DNA from: Rubrivivax sp.
Lineage (GTDB): Bacteria; Pseudomonadota; Gammaproteobacteria; Burkholderiales; Burkholderiaceae_C
Reading direction: 5' to 3'
Assembly: GCA_024641965.1 (NCBI GenBank)
Contig: JAHECC010000024.1
Location: forward strand, 1-32,293
DNA: 32,293 nucleotides
The position numbers and the translations under genes are program-made. Under the pieces are notes generated by a model that saw nothing but the letters and a program-made list of their open reading frames with translations, searched no databases and was not told where the DNA came from. Below, in pieces: positions 8,939-19,747 of the stretch. The stretch's first letter is position 1; every line of letters starts with the position of its first letter.

Positions 8939-9970
8939 CTACTTCTTCGAGTACTTCTCGACCAGCGCGCTGGCCTCGGCCGCCAGCTTCTGGCCGTCCA
9001 GTCCCTTGCCTCCCACTTCGGCGTACCAGATGGCGCGCGTGCCGTTGGCGGTGCGCTGCCAGCGTGCCGTCTGCTCCGCATTGAGCGTGACGATGCTGGT
9101 GCCGGACTTGATGGCCAGTGCCTCGCCGACCTTGTCGCCTGCATCCATGGCACGGCCGAACAGCGCCGCGGTCTCGCTGCCGCTGTTGGCGTCGATGACC
9201 TTCTTCAGGTCGGGCGGCAGCCTGTCGTAGGCTGACCTGTTCATGGCCACCGCGAAGGTCTGTGTGTACAGGCCCTTGCTGCCGGTAAAGCCGGTGGCGT
9301 TCTTGACGATCTGCTGCACCTTCAGCGCCGGCACCACCTCCCACGGAATGGTGGTGGCCGAAATCACCCCCTTGGACAAGGCCTCGCTTACCGCCGGCAC
9401 CGGCATGCCCACCGGCGTGGCGCCGAGTTGTTCGAGCATGATGTTGACGACGCGTGAACCACCGCGCACCTTCATGCCCTTCAGGTCCTCGAGCTTGGTG
9501 ATCGGGTCCTTGCTGTGGAACAGCCCCGGGCCGTGCACATGCACCGCGATCAGCTTGACGTCCTTGAATTCGTCCATCGCGAACTTCTCGACGTACTCCT
9601 GGAAGGCGCGTGACCCAGGTTCGGCCAGCCCCGTCGTGAAGGGCAGCTCGAAGGCCTCGGTCTTCGGGAAGCGACCCGGCGTGTAGCCCAGCACGGTCCA
9701 GACGATGTCCACCACGCCGTCCTTGGCCTGGTCGAAAAGCTCAGGCGGCCTGCCGCCCAACTGCATGGTCGGGAACTGTTGTACCTTGATGCGCCCGCCG
9801 CTGTCCTTCTCGACCTTCGCGGCCCAGGGCTTGATGGCCTTGTCCGGAATCGTCGCCTGCGGCGGCAGGAACTGGTGGAAACGCAGCGTCACGTCGGCCG
9901 CCAGCGCCGGTTGGGAGGCCGCTGCGACCAGCAGGCCCGCTGCGAGAAGGCAGCTCTGGAAGGATTTCAT
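8939..9970 (-). CDS. TRAP transporter substrate-binding protein (DctP-type), copy 2
   Basis: Signal peptide MKSFQSCLLAAGLLVAAASQPALA; mature part highly similar to the product of 5906-6934. Confidence 0.92.
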   Translation of the reverse strand: MKSFQSCLLAAGLLVAAASQPALAADVTLRFHQFLPPQATIPDKAIKPWAAKVEKDSGGRIKVQQFPTMQLGGRPPELFDQAKDGVVDIVWTVLGYTPGRFPKTEAFELPFTTGLAEPGSRAFQEYVEKFAMDEFKDVKLIAVHVHGPGLFHSKDPITKLEDLKGMKVRGGSRVVNIMLEQLGATPVGMPVPAVSEALSKGVISATTIPWEVVPALKVQQIVKNATGFTGSKGLYTQTFAVAMNRSAYDRLPPDLKKVIDANSGSETAALFGRAMDAGDKVGEALAIKSGTSIVTLNAEQTARWQRTANGTRAIWYAEVGGKGLDGQKLAAEASALVEKYSKK

Positions 9971-9999
9971 GGTTCGTCTCCCTTGGGTTGAGTACGGGC

Positions 10000-12258
<2,259 letters not shown>

Positions 12259-12261
12259 TGT

Positions 12262-13179
12262 TCAGACCTCCTCTGGCCAGTACAGGCGCATCGGGTTGTC
12301 CACCAGCAGTTTCTTCTGCAGCTCCGGCGTGGTGGCGATGTGCGCAATGAAATCGACCAGCAGCCCGTCGTCGGGCATGTGGTCCTTCAGGTTCGGGTGC
12401 GGCCAGTCCGTGCCCCATAACACGCGGTCGGGGAAGGTTTCGACAATGCGCCGCGCAAAAGGCACCACGTCGCGATAGGCCTGCTGTTCGCCATCGAGCG
12501 CCTTCGGGCCGGTGAGGGACAGCCGCTCCGGGCAACTGACCTTGCTCCACACGTTGCCGTGTTCGCGCATGAACTTCACGAACAGCTCGAACTGCGGCCC
12601 GTCCACCGGCAGGCTGACATCGGGGCGACCCATGTGGTCGACCACCACCGTCGTCGGCAGCGCAGTGAAGAAGTCCCAAAGCTCGGGTAGATCCACCGCC
12701 TCGAAATAGATCACCACGTGCCAGCCCAGCGGGGCGATGCGCGTGGCAATGTCCATCAGCTCGTCCTTCGGCGTGAAGTCCACCAAACGCTTGACGAAGT
12801 TGAAGCGCACGCCACGCACGCCTGCGGCGTGCAATTGGCGAAGGTCGTCGTCGGTGACCGTGCGGCGCAGCGTGGCCACGCCCCGCGCAAGACCGTTGGA
12901 TGAGCGGCAGGCGTCGATCATGGCTCGGTTGTCGGCACCGTGGCAGGTGGCCTGCACGATGACGTTGCGCGCGAAGCCGAGATGGTCGCGCAACGCAAAC
13001 AACTGCTGCTTCGACGCATCGCAAGGCGTGTACTTGCGCTCGGGCGCAAAGGGAAATTCGGCGCCAGGTCCGAAGACATGGCAATGTGCATCGACGCTGC
13101 CGGGCGGCAGCACGAAGCGCGGCTTGCTCGGACCTGCGTACCAATCGAGCCAGCCAGGGGTCTTGGTGAATTCCATCAT
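12262..13179 (-). CDS. ligI: 2-pyrone-4,6-dicarboxylate hydrolase (LigI/PmdD-type amidohydrolase)
   Basis: GSVDAHCHVFGPGAEFPFAPERKYTPCDASKQQLFALRDHLGFARNVIVQATCHGADN...VVDHMGRPD...RVLWGTDWPHPN; amidohydrolase motifs within the PCA operon. Confidence 0.93.
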   Translation of the reverse strand: MMEFTKTPGWLDWYAGPSKPRFVLPPGSVDAHCHVFGPGAEFPFAPERKYTPCDASKQQLFALRDHLGFARNVIVQATCHGADNRAMIDACRSSNGLARGVATLRRTVTDDDLRQLHAAGVRGVRFNFVKRLVDFTPKDELMDIATRIAPLGWHVVIYFEAVDLPELWDFFTALPTTVVVDHMGRPDVSLPVDGPQFELFVKFMREHGNVWSKVSCPERLSLTGPKALDGEQQAYRDVVPFARRIVETFPDRVLWGTDWPHPNLKDHMPDDGLLVDFIAHIATTPELQKKLLVDNPMRLYWPEEV

Positions 13180-13186
13180 TTCGCTC

Positions 13187-14110
13187 TCAGCGATTCGGCA
13201 GCACGCTGGCGAGAATGCGGTCGGCCTCGGTGCGCCAGTCGGGGCTGTGCGCGAATTCGGCGTCGCCGCGCAGGCCGAACAGCCCCGCGTCGGCCAGATC
13301 GGCCATCCAGGCCTGGCGCTCTGCCGTGCCGGCGGCGGACCAGGGTGTCAGGCCGATCTCGCGCACGGTCTCGGCCACCTCGCGCACTTCCTCGCTGCGG
13401 CGCCGGCCATGCTCGATGACGCGCTGGAAGAAGTAGGCGCCCTGCTTCTCCCAGTCGATGCCGGGAAAGGTCTCCTTCAGCGAGGCCAGCACTGCGCCTT
13501 CGACGCCATAGGCGCGTGCGGCCGTGAAGCTTTCGATGACCATCGCCTCCAGGCCCTTGATCATCACGCTGCGGCACATCTTCGTGGCGCTGGCCACGCC
13601 CAGCTTGTCGGAGACGACCTTGGCCTCGAAACCCAGCGCCGCCAAACCCGGTTGCAGGCGCTGCGCGTCCACACCGCCCAGCAACAGCGGCACACGCAGG
13701 CGGTAGGGCGGTATCGAGGTCATGACCGCGGCTTCGACGAAGACCGTCCCGCCAGCCTCCACGGCCGCCGCAGCACGCAGCTTGGCACCCGGCGAGGCAG
13801 AGTTGAAGTCGAGGTACCAGGCCAGCGGTCGCAGCCCCGGCGCGCAGGCATGGGCCACGGCCACCGTCTGGCTGGCAGTCACGGCGGAGATCACCAGGTC
13901 CGACGCGGCGGCCAGTTCGGCATGCGAGGCGGCCAACACCACCCCATGTGCTGTTGCGTGCTCGCGAAGCGGCGCGGCGCGATCGTCGTCGAGCTTCAGG
14001 TCATAAGCCCGCACCGCGACGCCGCGTGCGCGCAGGTCCTCGGCCAGGATGCGGCCGACCTCGCCGTAGCCGACCAGGCCTACCTGCCAAAGCATGGGAT
14101 CGTCGTTCAT
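13187..14110 (-). CDS. NAD(P)-binding DUF1932 / 6-phosphogluconate dehydrogenase-like protein
   Basis: Rossmann motif QVGLVGYGEVGRILAEDLRARGVAVRAYD; C-terminal GVASATKMCRSVMIKGLEAMVIESFTAARAYGVEGAVLASL resembling the DUF1932/beta-hydroxyacid dehydrogenase helical domain. Confidence 0.85.
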   Translation of the reverse strand: MNDDPMLWQVGLVGYGEVGRILAEDLRARGVAVRAYDLKLDDDRAAPLREHATAHGVVLAASHAELAAASDLVISAVTASQTVAVAHACAPGLRPLAWYLDFNSASPGAKLRAAAAVEAGGTVFVEAAVMTSIPPYRLRVPLLLGGVDAQRLQPGLAALGFEAKVVSDKLGVASATKMCRSVMIKGLEAMVIESFTAARAYGVEGAVLASLKETFPGIDWEKQGAYFFQRVIEHGRRRSEEVREVAETVREIGLTPWSAAGTAERQAWMADLADAGLFGLRGDAEFAHSPDWRTEADRILASVLPNR

Positions 14111-14112
14111 GG

Positions 14113-14796
14113 TCAGTCGATGTACTTCAGGCCGGCCTTCTCGAGCGGGCCGCGCATGTCGTACATGTCCAAGCCCAGTACGCCAGCGGCAAGCTTGGCA
14201 CGCTTGGCGGCTTCGTTCGCCTCGCGCGCGGCGGCCGCGTCGGCCACCTTCATCGCCATCGCCGCGGGCACGACGACGACGCCATCGTCGTCGGCGACGA
14301 CCACGTCGCCGGGGTTGACCTCGGCACCGGCGCAGACCACGCGCACGTTGACCGAGCCGAGCGTGGCCTTGATCGTGCCCTTGGCGCTGATGGCCTTGCT
14401 CCACACCGGGAAGCCCATCGCCGTCAGGTCCTTGACGTCGCGACAGCCGCCGTCGATGACCAGGCCGAGCGCACCACGCGCGCGGAAGGAGGTGGCCAGC
14501 AGGTCGCCGAAGAAGCCGTCGCTGTTGTCCGCCGTGCAGGCCGCGACGACCACGTCACCGGGCTGCAATTGTTCGGCAGCGACATGCATCATCCAGTTGT
14601 CGCCCGGGTGCAGCAGCACCGTGACCGCCGTTCCGCAAAGGTGCGCGCCAGTGTAGATCGGCCGCATGTAGGGCTGCATCAGGCCGACACGGCCCATCGC
14701 CTCGTGCACGGTGGCGGCGCCGAAGGCCGCAAGTTTGCCCACCGCCGCCGGATCGGCGCGAACGATGTTGCGTTTGACGATGCCAAGTTGATACAC
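14113..14796 (-). CDS. ligK: 4-carboxy-4-hydroxy-2-oxoadipate aldolase/oxaloacetate decarboxylase (LigK/PmdF-type)
   Basis: GTG start at 14796; [65 protein letters not shown]...[16 protein letters not shown]; RraA-like/CHA aldolase family. Confidence 0.93.
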   Translation of the reverse strand: MYQLGIVKRNIVRADPAAVGKLAAFGAATVHEAMGRVGLMQPYMRPIYTGAHLCGTAVTVLLHPGDNWMMHVAAEQLQPGDVVVAACTADNSDGFFGDLLATSFRARGALGLVIDGGCRDVKDLTAMGFPVWSKAISAKGTIKATLGSVNVRVVCAGAEVNPGDVVVADDDGVVVVPAAMAMKVADAAAAREANEAAKRAKLAAGVLGLDMYDMRGPLEKAGLKYID

Positions 14797-14797
14797 C

Positions 14798-15826
14798 TCA
14801 GACTCCCTTCGCCTTGAGCGCCCGGTCGAGGCGCGGAAACACGCGGCGCGCGTTGCCTTCATAGACCTTGTGCCGGTCGTCGCCGACGACGATGGTCGAT
14901 GCCTCGATGTAGCGCTTGGTGTCGTCGTAGTAGTTTCCGGTCTCGGGGTCGATGCCACGCACCGCACCGATCATCTCGCTGGCAAAGAGGATGTTATCGA
15001 CCGGGATCACGGTGGTCAGCAGGTCGATACCCGGTTGGTGGTAGACGCAGGTGTCGAAGAAGATGTTGTTCAGCAGGTGGTCCTTGAGCAGCGGCTTCTT
15101 CAGTTCCTGCGCCAAACCGCGGAAGCGCCCCCAGTGGTAGGGCACCGCGCCGCCGCCGTGCGGGATGATGAACTTCAGCGCCGGAAAGTCCTTGAACAGG
15201 TCGCTGGTCAGGCACTGCATGAACGCCGTGGTGTCGGCGTTCAGGTAGTGCGCGCCGGTGGTGTGGAAGCAGGCGTTGCAGCTGGTACTGACGTGGATCA
15301 TCGCCGGAATGTCCAGCTCGACCATCTTCTCGTAGATCGGGTACCAGTGGCGGTCGCTCAGCGGCGGGCTGGTCCAGTGTCCGCCGGAGGGGTCGGGGTT
15401 GAGGTTGATGCCGACATTGCCGTATTGGTTGACGCATTTCTCCAGCTCGGCGATACAGGACTTGGGGTCCACGCCCGGGCTTTGCGGCAGCATCGCCGCG
15501 GGGATGAAATGGTCGGGAAAGAGCTGCGACACGCGGTAGCACAGCTCGTTGCAGATCGCCGCCCAGGTGCTGCTGACCTCGAAGTCACCGATATGGTGCG
15601 CCATGAAGCTGGCGCGCGGGCTGAAGATCGTCAGGTCGCTGCCGCGCTCCTTCATCAGCCGCAGCTGGTTCGATTCGATCGATTCGCGCAACTCGTCGTC
15701 GCTGATCTTCAGCTCCGACACCTTGGGCATCTGCGCCGCATCGGCGATGCCGGCGATCTGGCGGTTGCGCCAGTTTTCCAGCGCCTTCGGTGCGGTGGTG
15801 TAGTGGCCGTGGCAGTCGATGATCAT
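14798..15826 (-). CDS. ligJ: 4-oxalomesaconate hydratase (LigJ/PmdE-type amidohydrolase superfamily)
   Basis: [26 protein letters not shown]...[42 protein letters not shown]...[22 protein letters not shown]; LigJ-like. Confidence 0.93.
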   Translation of the reverse strand: MIIDCHGHYTTAPKALENWRNRQIAGIADAAQMPKVSELKISDDELRESIESNQLRLMKERGSDLTIFSPRASFMAHHIGDFEVSSTWAAICNELCYRVSQLFPDHFIPAAMLPQSPGVDPKSCIAELEKCVNQYGNVGINLNPDPSGGHWTSPPLSDRHWYPIYEKMVELDIPAMIHVSTSCNACFHTTGAHYLNADTTAFMQCLTSDLFKDFPALKFIIPHGGGAVPYHWGRFRGLAQELKKPLLKDHLLNNIFFDTCVYHQPGIDLLTTVIPVDNILFASEMIGAVRGIDPETGNYYDDTKRYIEASTIVVGDDRHKVYEGNARRVFPRLDRALKAKGV

Positions 15827-15851
15827 GGGGCGTGTCCTTCGTGGGCGGGCG

Positions 15852-16553
15852 TCATGCCGGCGCCATGCCGTGGCGGCGCTTGGCCTCGTCGGCGGCGGCC
15901 GAGCGTAGAAATTGCAGCAGCATGCGCACCGCGTCGCCCTGCCTCGATGCCGTGCAAAGGCCGGCCGAGAACGTGGTGACGATCTGCGCGCCTTCGGGCA
16001 TCGGGCCAAGAACGTCGATGCCGTCCAGGTGCATCAGCTCGCTCAGTTGCTGGAAGCCGATCTCGACCTGGCCTGAAGCCACCATGGCGCCCACCGGCAC
16101 ACCCGGCGGCGCCTGCCGCGTGCGTTCGCGTAGCCTGTCCGCAATGCCCCAGCGTTCGAACAGCGCCAGCAGCGCGGTGCCGCTCGGCCCGGTGGAGTAG
16201 CCGATGGACTGCGCGCGCAACAGCGTGTCGCGCAGCGCCGCCACCGATGCGATGTCCGGCCGCGCCGCACCGGCGCGCACGGCGATCGCGACACCCGAGC
16301 GCACCAGGTCCACCTTGCTGCCGGCGACCACATGGCCCTCGGCTTCGAGCTTGTCGATTGCGTCAGCCGCCAGCACCACCAGGTCGAAGGCCTCGCCAGA
16401 CGCGACACGCCGCGCCGCGTCGACACCGCCCACCGACTCGAACTCGACCTTGACCGCACCCGACACACCGCCCTGCCCGCGCCAGGCCTCAACCAACTCG
16501 GCCAACACCAGGCGGGTGGCCATAGAGGAGATTCCGTGCAGGCTTCGATTCAT
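15852..16553 (-). CDS. ModA-like substrate-binding-fold protein without evident signal peptide
   Basis: Starts directly with LHGISSMATRLVLAELVEAW; ...GGVDAARRVASGEAFDLVVLAADAIDKLEAEGHV...VRSGVAIAVRAGAARPDIASVAALRDTLLRAQSIGYSTGPSGTALLALFERWGI; type II periplasmic-binding fold resembling ModA. Confidence 0.85.
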   Translation of the reverse strand: MNRSLHGISSMATRLVLAELVEAWRGQGGVSGAVKVEFESVGGVDAARRVASGEAFDLVVLAADAIDKLEAEGHVVAGSKVDLVRSGVAIAVRAGAARPDIASVAALRDTLLRAQSIGYSTGPSGTALLALFERWGIADRLRERTRQAPPGVPVGAMVASGQVEIGFQQLSELMHLDGIDVLGPMPEGAQIVTTFSAGLCTASRQGDAVRMLLQFLRSAAADEAKRRHGMAPA

Positions 16554-16554
16554 G

Positions 16555-16645
16555 GGGCAAGGTTGCGCATCGAAGCCAAATTATGGTCAGGCCAAGCCCG
16601 TCGAACAACCGCAGAACGCCACTAGCAGATATCGCAGAACGGCAT
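16555..16645 (-). promoter_or_regulatory. Candidate promoter/operator of the PCA 4,5-cleavage operon
   Basis: Reading the minus strand: CGTTCTGCG repeated at 16641-16633 and 16618-16610, then TTGTTC (16608-16603), 17-bp spacer, CATAAT (16585-16580), then the first ATG at 16553. Confidence 0.5.
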
Positions 16646-16677
16646 AGCCCGTCCTGCCAGATCCGGCGCGGGCAGAT

Positions 16678-17913
16678 TCACCTGCCCATCAGATCGGACA
16701 GTTTCAGTGCGCCCATTTGCGTGCGTTGCCTGAAGGCCAGCGTGCGCTCGTCCGGCGCGAGCAGAAGCTGGTCGATCAGGGCTTCGGCCGGTGTGCTTTC
16801 AGGGTCGCACAGCAGCACAAGGCGCTTTTCGCCGTCTTCGTCAAGCCGCGCCACCCAGCCGGGCGTGACCAGCATCTCGATGATCGGCTCGACCTGCAGC
16901 GGATCGGTGCGCACGCGAACAGCGAGCTGCATCGTCGTCAGTCCATGCGGCGGCTTGCCGCGTGCTTCATGCAACGCGCGCAGCAGCACCAGGGCCAGCG
17001 CAAAACGCTGGCCCGGCACGTCGCGATGGCGCACCAGGTTCATCCGCAGGCTCGGCGCATAGGCGGCGATGACGGCGCCGAAGAGCACGATCAGCCAGGA
17101 CAGGTAGATCCACAACAGCAGCAGCGGCAGTGTCGCGAAGGCGCCGTAGACCATCGAGATGCCGGGCATGGCACTGACATACCAGGCCAGCACACGTTGC
17201 GCCGCCTCGAAACCGATGGCCACGAACAGCCCGCCGGACAGCGCGTGGCGCCAGCGCACGTCGGTGTTGGGCACATAGCGGAACAACGCCGACATGCCCA
17301 GCATCAGCAGCGAGAACTCGAGCAGATCGAGCGCCACCGACAGGCCACCCGGCAGCGAGCCGACGAGGCCGCGCGAAGCCGTCAGCGCATAGGAACTCAT
17401 GCTTAGGCTGATGCCCAGCAGCAGCGGGCCCAGCGTGATCGCGGCCCAGTACACGAGCACGCGATGCGCGATCGGCCGCGGCTTGCGCACCCGCCAGATG
17501 CCGTTCAGCGTGCGGTCGATGGTCAGCATCAGCGCCAGCGCGGTGGCCAGCAGGAACACCAGGCCAGCGGTGCCCAGCCGGTTGGCCTTGGCGGCAAATT
17601 GCGTCAGCGCCGCCAGCACCGGACGGGCTATGCCGTCGGGCACCAGGCTTTGCAGGAAGTATTGCTGCAGGGCGTCCTGGAACCTGGAGAACATCGGGAA
17701 GGCCGAGAACAGCGCCAGCATCACCGTGGCCAAGGGCACCAGTGCGATCAGCGTCGTGAAGGTCAGGCTGCTGGCGGTGATGCCCAGGCGGTCTTCGCGA
17801 AAACGCAGCCGCAGGGTACGCAGCGTCTCGAACCAGGGCCAGGTGCGCAGCGTCTGCAGCAGCATGGCCGACAGCTCGGTGCCGGAGCGCCACAGCCCTT
17901 GGAGTGAACTCAT
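16678..17913 (-). CDS. YihY/virulence factor BrkB family membrane protein
   Basis: RLGITASSLTFTTLIALVPLATVMLALFSAFPMF...RTLNGIWRVRKPRP...PNTDVRWRHALSGGLFVAIGFEAAQRVLAWYV...VYGAFATLPLLLLWIYLSWLIVLFGAVIAAY; typical YihY. Confidence 0.93.
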   Translation of the reverse strand: MSSLQGLWRSGTELSAMLLQTLRTWPWFETLRTLRLRFREDRLGITASSLTFTTLIALVPLATVMLALFSAFPMFSRFQDALQQYFLQSLVPDGIARPVLAALTQFAAKANRLGTAGLVFLLATALALMLTIDRTLNGIWRVRKPRPIAHRVLVYWAAITLGPLLLGISLSMSSYALTASRGLVGSLPGGLSVALDLLEFSLLMLGMSALFRYVPNTDVRWRHALSGGLFVAIGFEAAQRVLAWYVSAMPGISMVYGAFATLPLLLLWIYLSWLIVLFGAVIAAYAPSLRMNLVRHRDVPGQRFALALVLLRALHEARGKPPHGLTTMQLAVRVRTDPLQVEPIIEMLVTPGWVARLDEDGEKRLVLLCDPESTPAEALIDQLLLAPDERTLAFRQRTQMGALKLSDLMGR

Positions 17914-17934
17914 GCTGGCTATGATGCCAGCATG
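17911..17934. repeat. Perfect inverted repeat, 9-bp arms, 6-bp spacer, containing both divergent start codons
   Basis: CATGCTGGC-TATGAT-GCCAGCATG read directly in the sequence. Confidence 0.9.
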
Positions 17935-18330
17935 CCCAACGACGACACGCAGCTGCAATCGACGGCGATGGACGCCACCGTGCGCTGGACGCGGCGCATC
18001 GCGCTGGGCTGCGTGCTTGGGCTGATCGTGCTGGGATTGGCTTGGGAGCTCTGGCTCGCGCCCACCGGCACGGGCACATTGGCGATCAAGGTGCTGCCGC
18101 TGCTGCTGCCGCTGCCGGGACTGTGGCGCGCGCGCCTGTACACCTACCGTTGGCTCAGCCTGCTGGTCTGGCTGTACTTCACCGAAGGCGTGGTACGCGC
18201 CGTCAGCGACCATGGCCTGTCGGCGCTGCTTGCGAGCTTGCAGGTGGCGCTTTGCCTGAGCTTGTTCACCGCCTGCGCGGTGCACGTGCGCTGGCGGCTG
18301 CACCGTGCCGCGCAGGCAGCGACGGCATGA
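17932..18330 (+). CDS. DUF2069 family small membrane protein
   Basis: RRIALGCVLGLIVLGLAWELWLAPTGTGTLAIKVLPLLLPLPGLWRARLYTYRWLSLLVWLYFTEGVVRAVSD; DUF2069 pattern. Alternative start at 17968. Confidence 0.85.
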   Translation: MPNDDTQLQSTAMDATVRWTRRIALGCVLGLIVLGLAWELWLAPTGTGTLAIKVLPLLLPLPGLWRARLYTYRWLSLLVWLYFTEGVVRAVSDHGLSALLASLQVALCLSLFTACAVHVRWRLHRAAQAATA

Positions 18331-19733
18331 GCTCGGAGCTGCTGCAGGCCTTGCGCGACTGCGTCGGCGCGGCACATGTGCTGGTCGATGGCGACCTGTC
18401 GGCCTACGAACTGGACTGGCGCCGTCGTTTCCGCGGCCGCGCGCTGGCAGTGGTGCGCCCGGCCGATACGGCCGAGGTGGCGGCGCTGCTGAAACTGTGC
18501 GCGACGCAGGGTGTCAGCGTCGTGCCGCAAGGCGGCAATACCGGCCTGGTGGGCGGCGGTGTGCCCGACGCCAGCGGCACGCAGTTGCTGCTCAGCCTGA
18601 CGCGGCTGAACCGCATCCGACACATCGACAGCGCCAACCTCACGATGACGGCGGAGGCCGGCTGCGTGCTGCAGGCCGCGCAGCAGGCCGCGGCCGACGC
18701 CGGACTGATGCTGGCGCTGAGCCTGGCGGCCGAGGGCAGCTGCACGCTCGGCGGCAACCTCGCGACCAACGCTGGCGGCACGCAGGTGCTGCGCTTCGGC
18801 AATGCACGCGAGCAGTGCCTGGGGCTGGAGGTGGTGACCGCCGACGGCGACATCTGGCACGGCCTGAGCGGCCTGCGCAAGGACAACACCGGCTACGACC
18901 TGCGCGACCTGTTCATCGGCAGCGAAGGCACGCTGGGCATCATCACCGCCGCCACGTTGAAGCTGCACCCGCGAGCGGCCGCCGTGACCACCGCGCTGGC
19001 CGCTGCAGGCTCGCTGCAGCAGTGCGTGGCGCTGCTCGGGCTGGCGCAGGCGCGGCTGGGCCCGGCGCTGACAGGCTTCGAGGTGATGAACCGCTTCGCG
19101 CTCGACCTGGTGGCCAAGCACTTCCCCAGCCTGCCCCAGCCGCTGCCTGGGGCTGTGTGGACGGTGCTGCTGGAGCAGTCGGACAACGAGAGTGAGGCGC
19201 AGGCGCGCGCGCGCTTCGAGGGCCTGCTCGAAGCCGCGCTCGAGGCCGGGCACATCGAAGACGCGGTGGTCGCCGAAAGCTTGGCGCAATCACGATCGCT
19301 GTGGCAGCTGCGCGAATCGATCCCGCTGGCGCAGAGCCAGGAAGGGCCGAACATCAAGCACGACATCTCGCTGCCGGTGTCGGCCATCGCCGACTTCGTG
19401 TCGACCACCGACGCCGCGCTGGCGCGTGCCTTCCCGGGAATGCGGCTGGTGGACTTCGGCCATCTCGGTGACGGCAACCTGCACTACAACGTGCAGGCAC
19501 CCGACGGCGAGTCGGCGCAGGATTTCATGGACCGGCACGAGCACGCCGTGAACACATTGGTGTACGACGCGGTGGGCGCGCGTGGCGGCTCGATCTCGGC
19601 CGAGCATGGCGTCGGTGCGCTCAAGCGCGACGAGTTGGCCGAGCGCAAGCCCGCGGTGGCGCTGCAGATGATGCGCGCGATCAAACAGGCACTTGACCCG
19701 CACGGCAGGCTGAACCCCGGACGGGTGCTCTGA
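18327..19733 (+). CDS. FAD-binding oxidoreductase (GlcD / D-2-hydroxyacid dehydrogenase-like)
   Basis: ATGA overlap with the preceding gene; VVPQGGNTGLVGGGVPDASGTQLLLSLTRLNRI...GNLATNAGGTQVLRFGNAREQCLGLEVVTADG...YDLRDLFIGSEGTLGIITAATLKLHP...FGHLGDGNLHYNV...ISAEHGVGALKRDEL. Confidence 0.94.
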   Translation: MSSELLQALRDCVGAAHVLVDGDLSAYELDWRRRFRGRALAVVRPADTAEVAALLKLCATQGVSVVPQGGNTGLVGGGVPDASGTQLLLSLTRLNRIRHIDSANLTMTAEAGCVLQAAQQAAADAGLMLALSLAAEGSCTLGGNLATNAGGTQVLRFGNAREQCLGLEVVTADGDIWHGLSGLRKDNTGYDLRDLFIGSEGTLGIITAATLKLHPRAAAVTTALAAAGSLQQCVALLGLAQARLGPALTGFEVMNRFALDLVAKHFPSLPQPLPGAVWTVLLEQSDNESEAQARARFEGLLEAALEAGHIEDAVVAESLAQSRSLWQLRESIPLAQSQEGPNIKHDISLPVSAIADFVSTTDAALARAFPGMRLVDFGHLGDGNLHYNVQAPDGESAQDFMDRHEHAVNTLVYDAVGARGGSISAEHGVGALKRDELAERKPAVALQMMRAIKQALDPHGRLNPGRVL

Positions 19734-19747
19734 CCGCCCTGCTCTGA

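Noticed and set aside
6946-9084. 712-aa plus-strand ORF opposite dctM/dctQ
   Set aside because: Same high-GC antisense artefact; composition dominated by H, R, Q, D, with no start context or domain.
12737-14656. 639-aa plus-strand ORF opposite ligI, DUF1932 and ligK
   Set aside because: Spans three well-supported genes on the other strand; not plausible as a protein.
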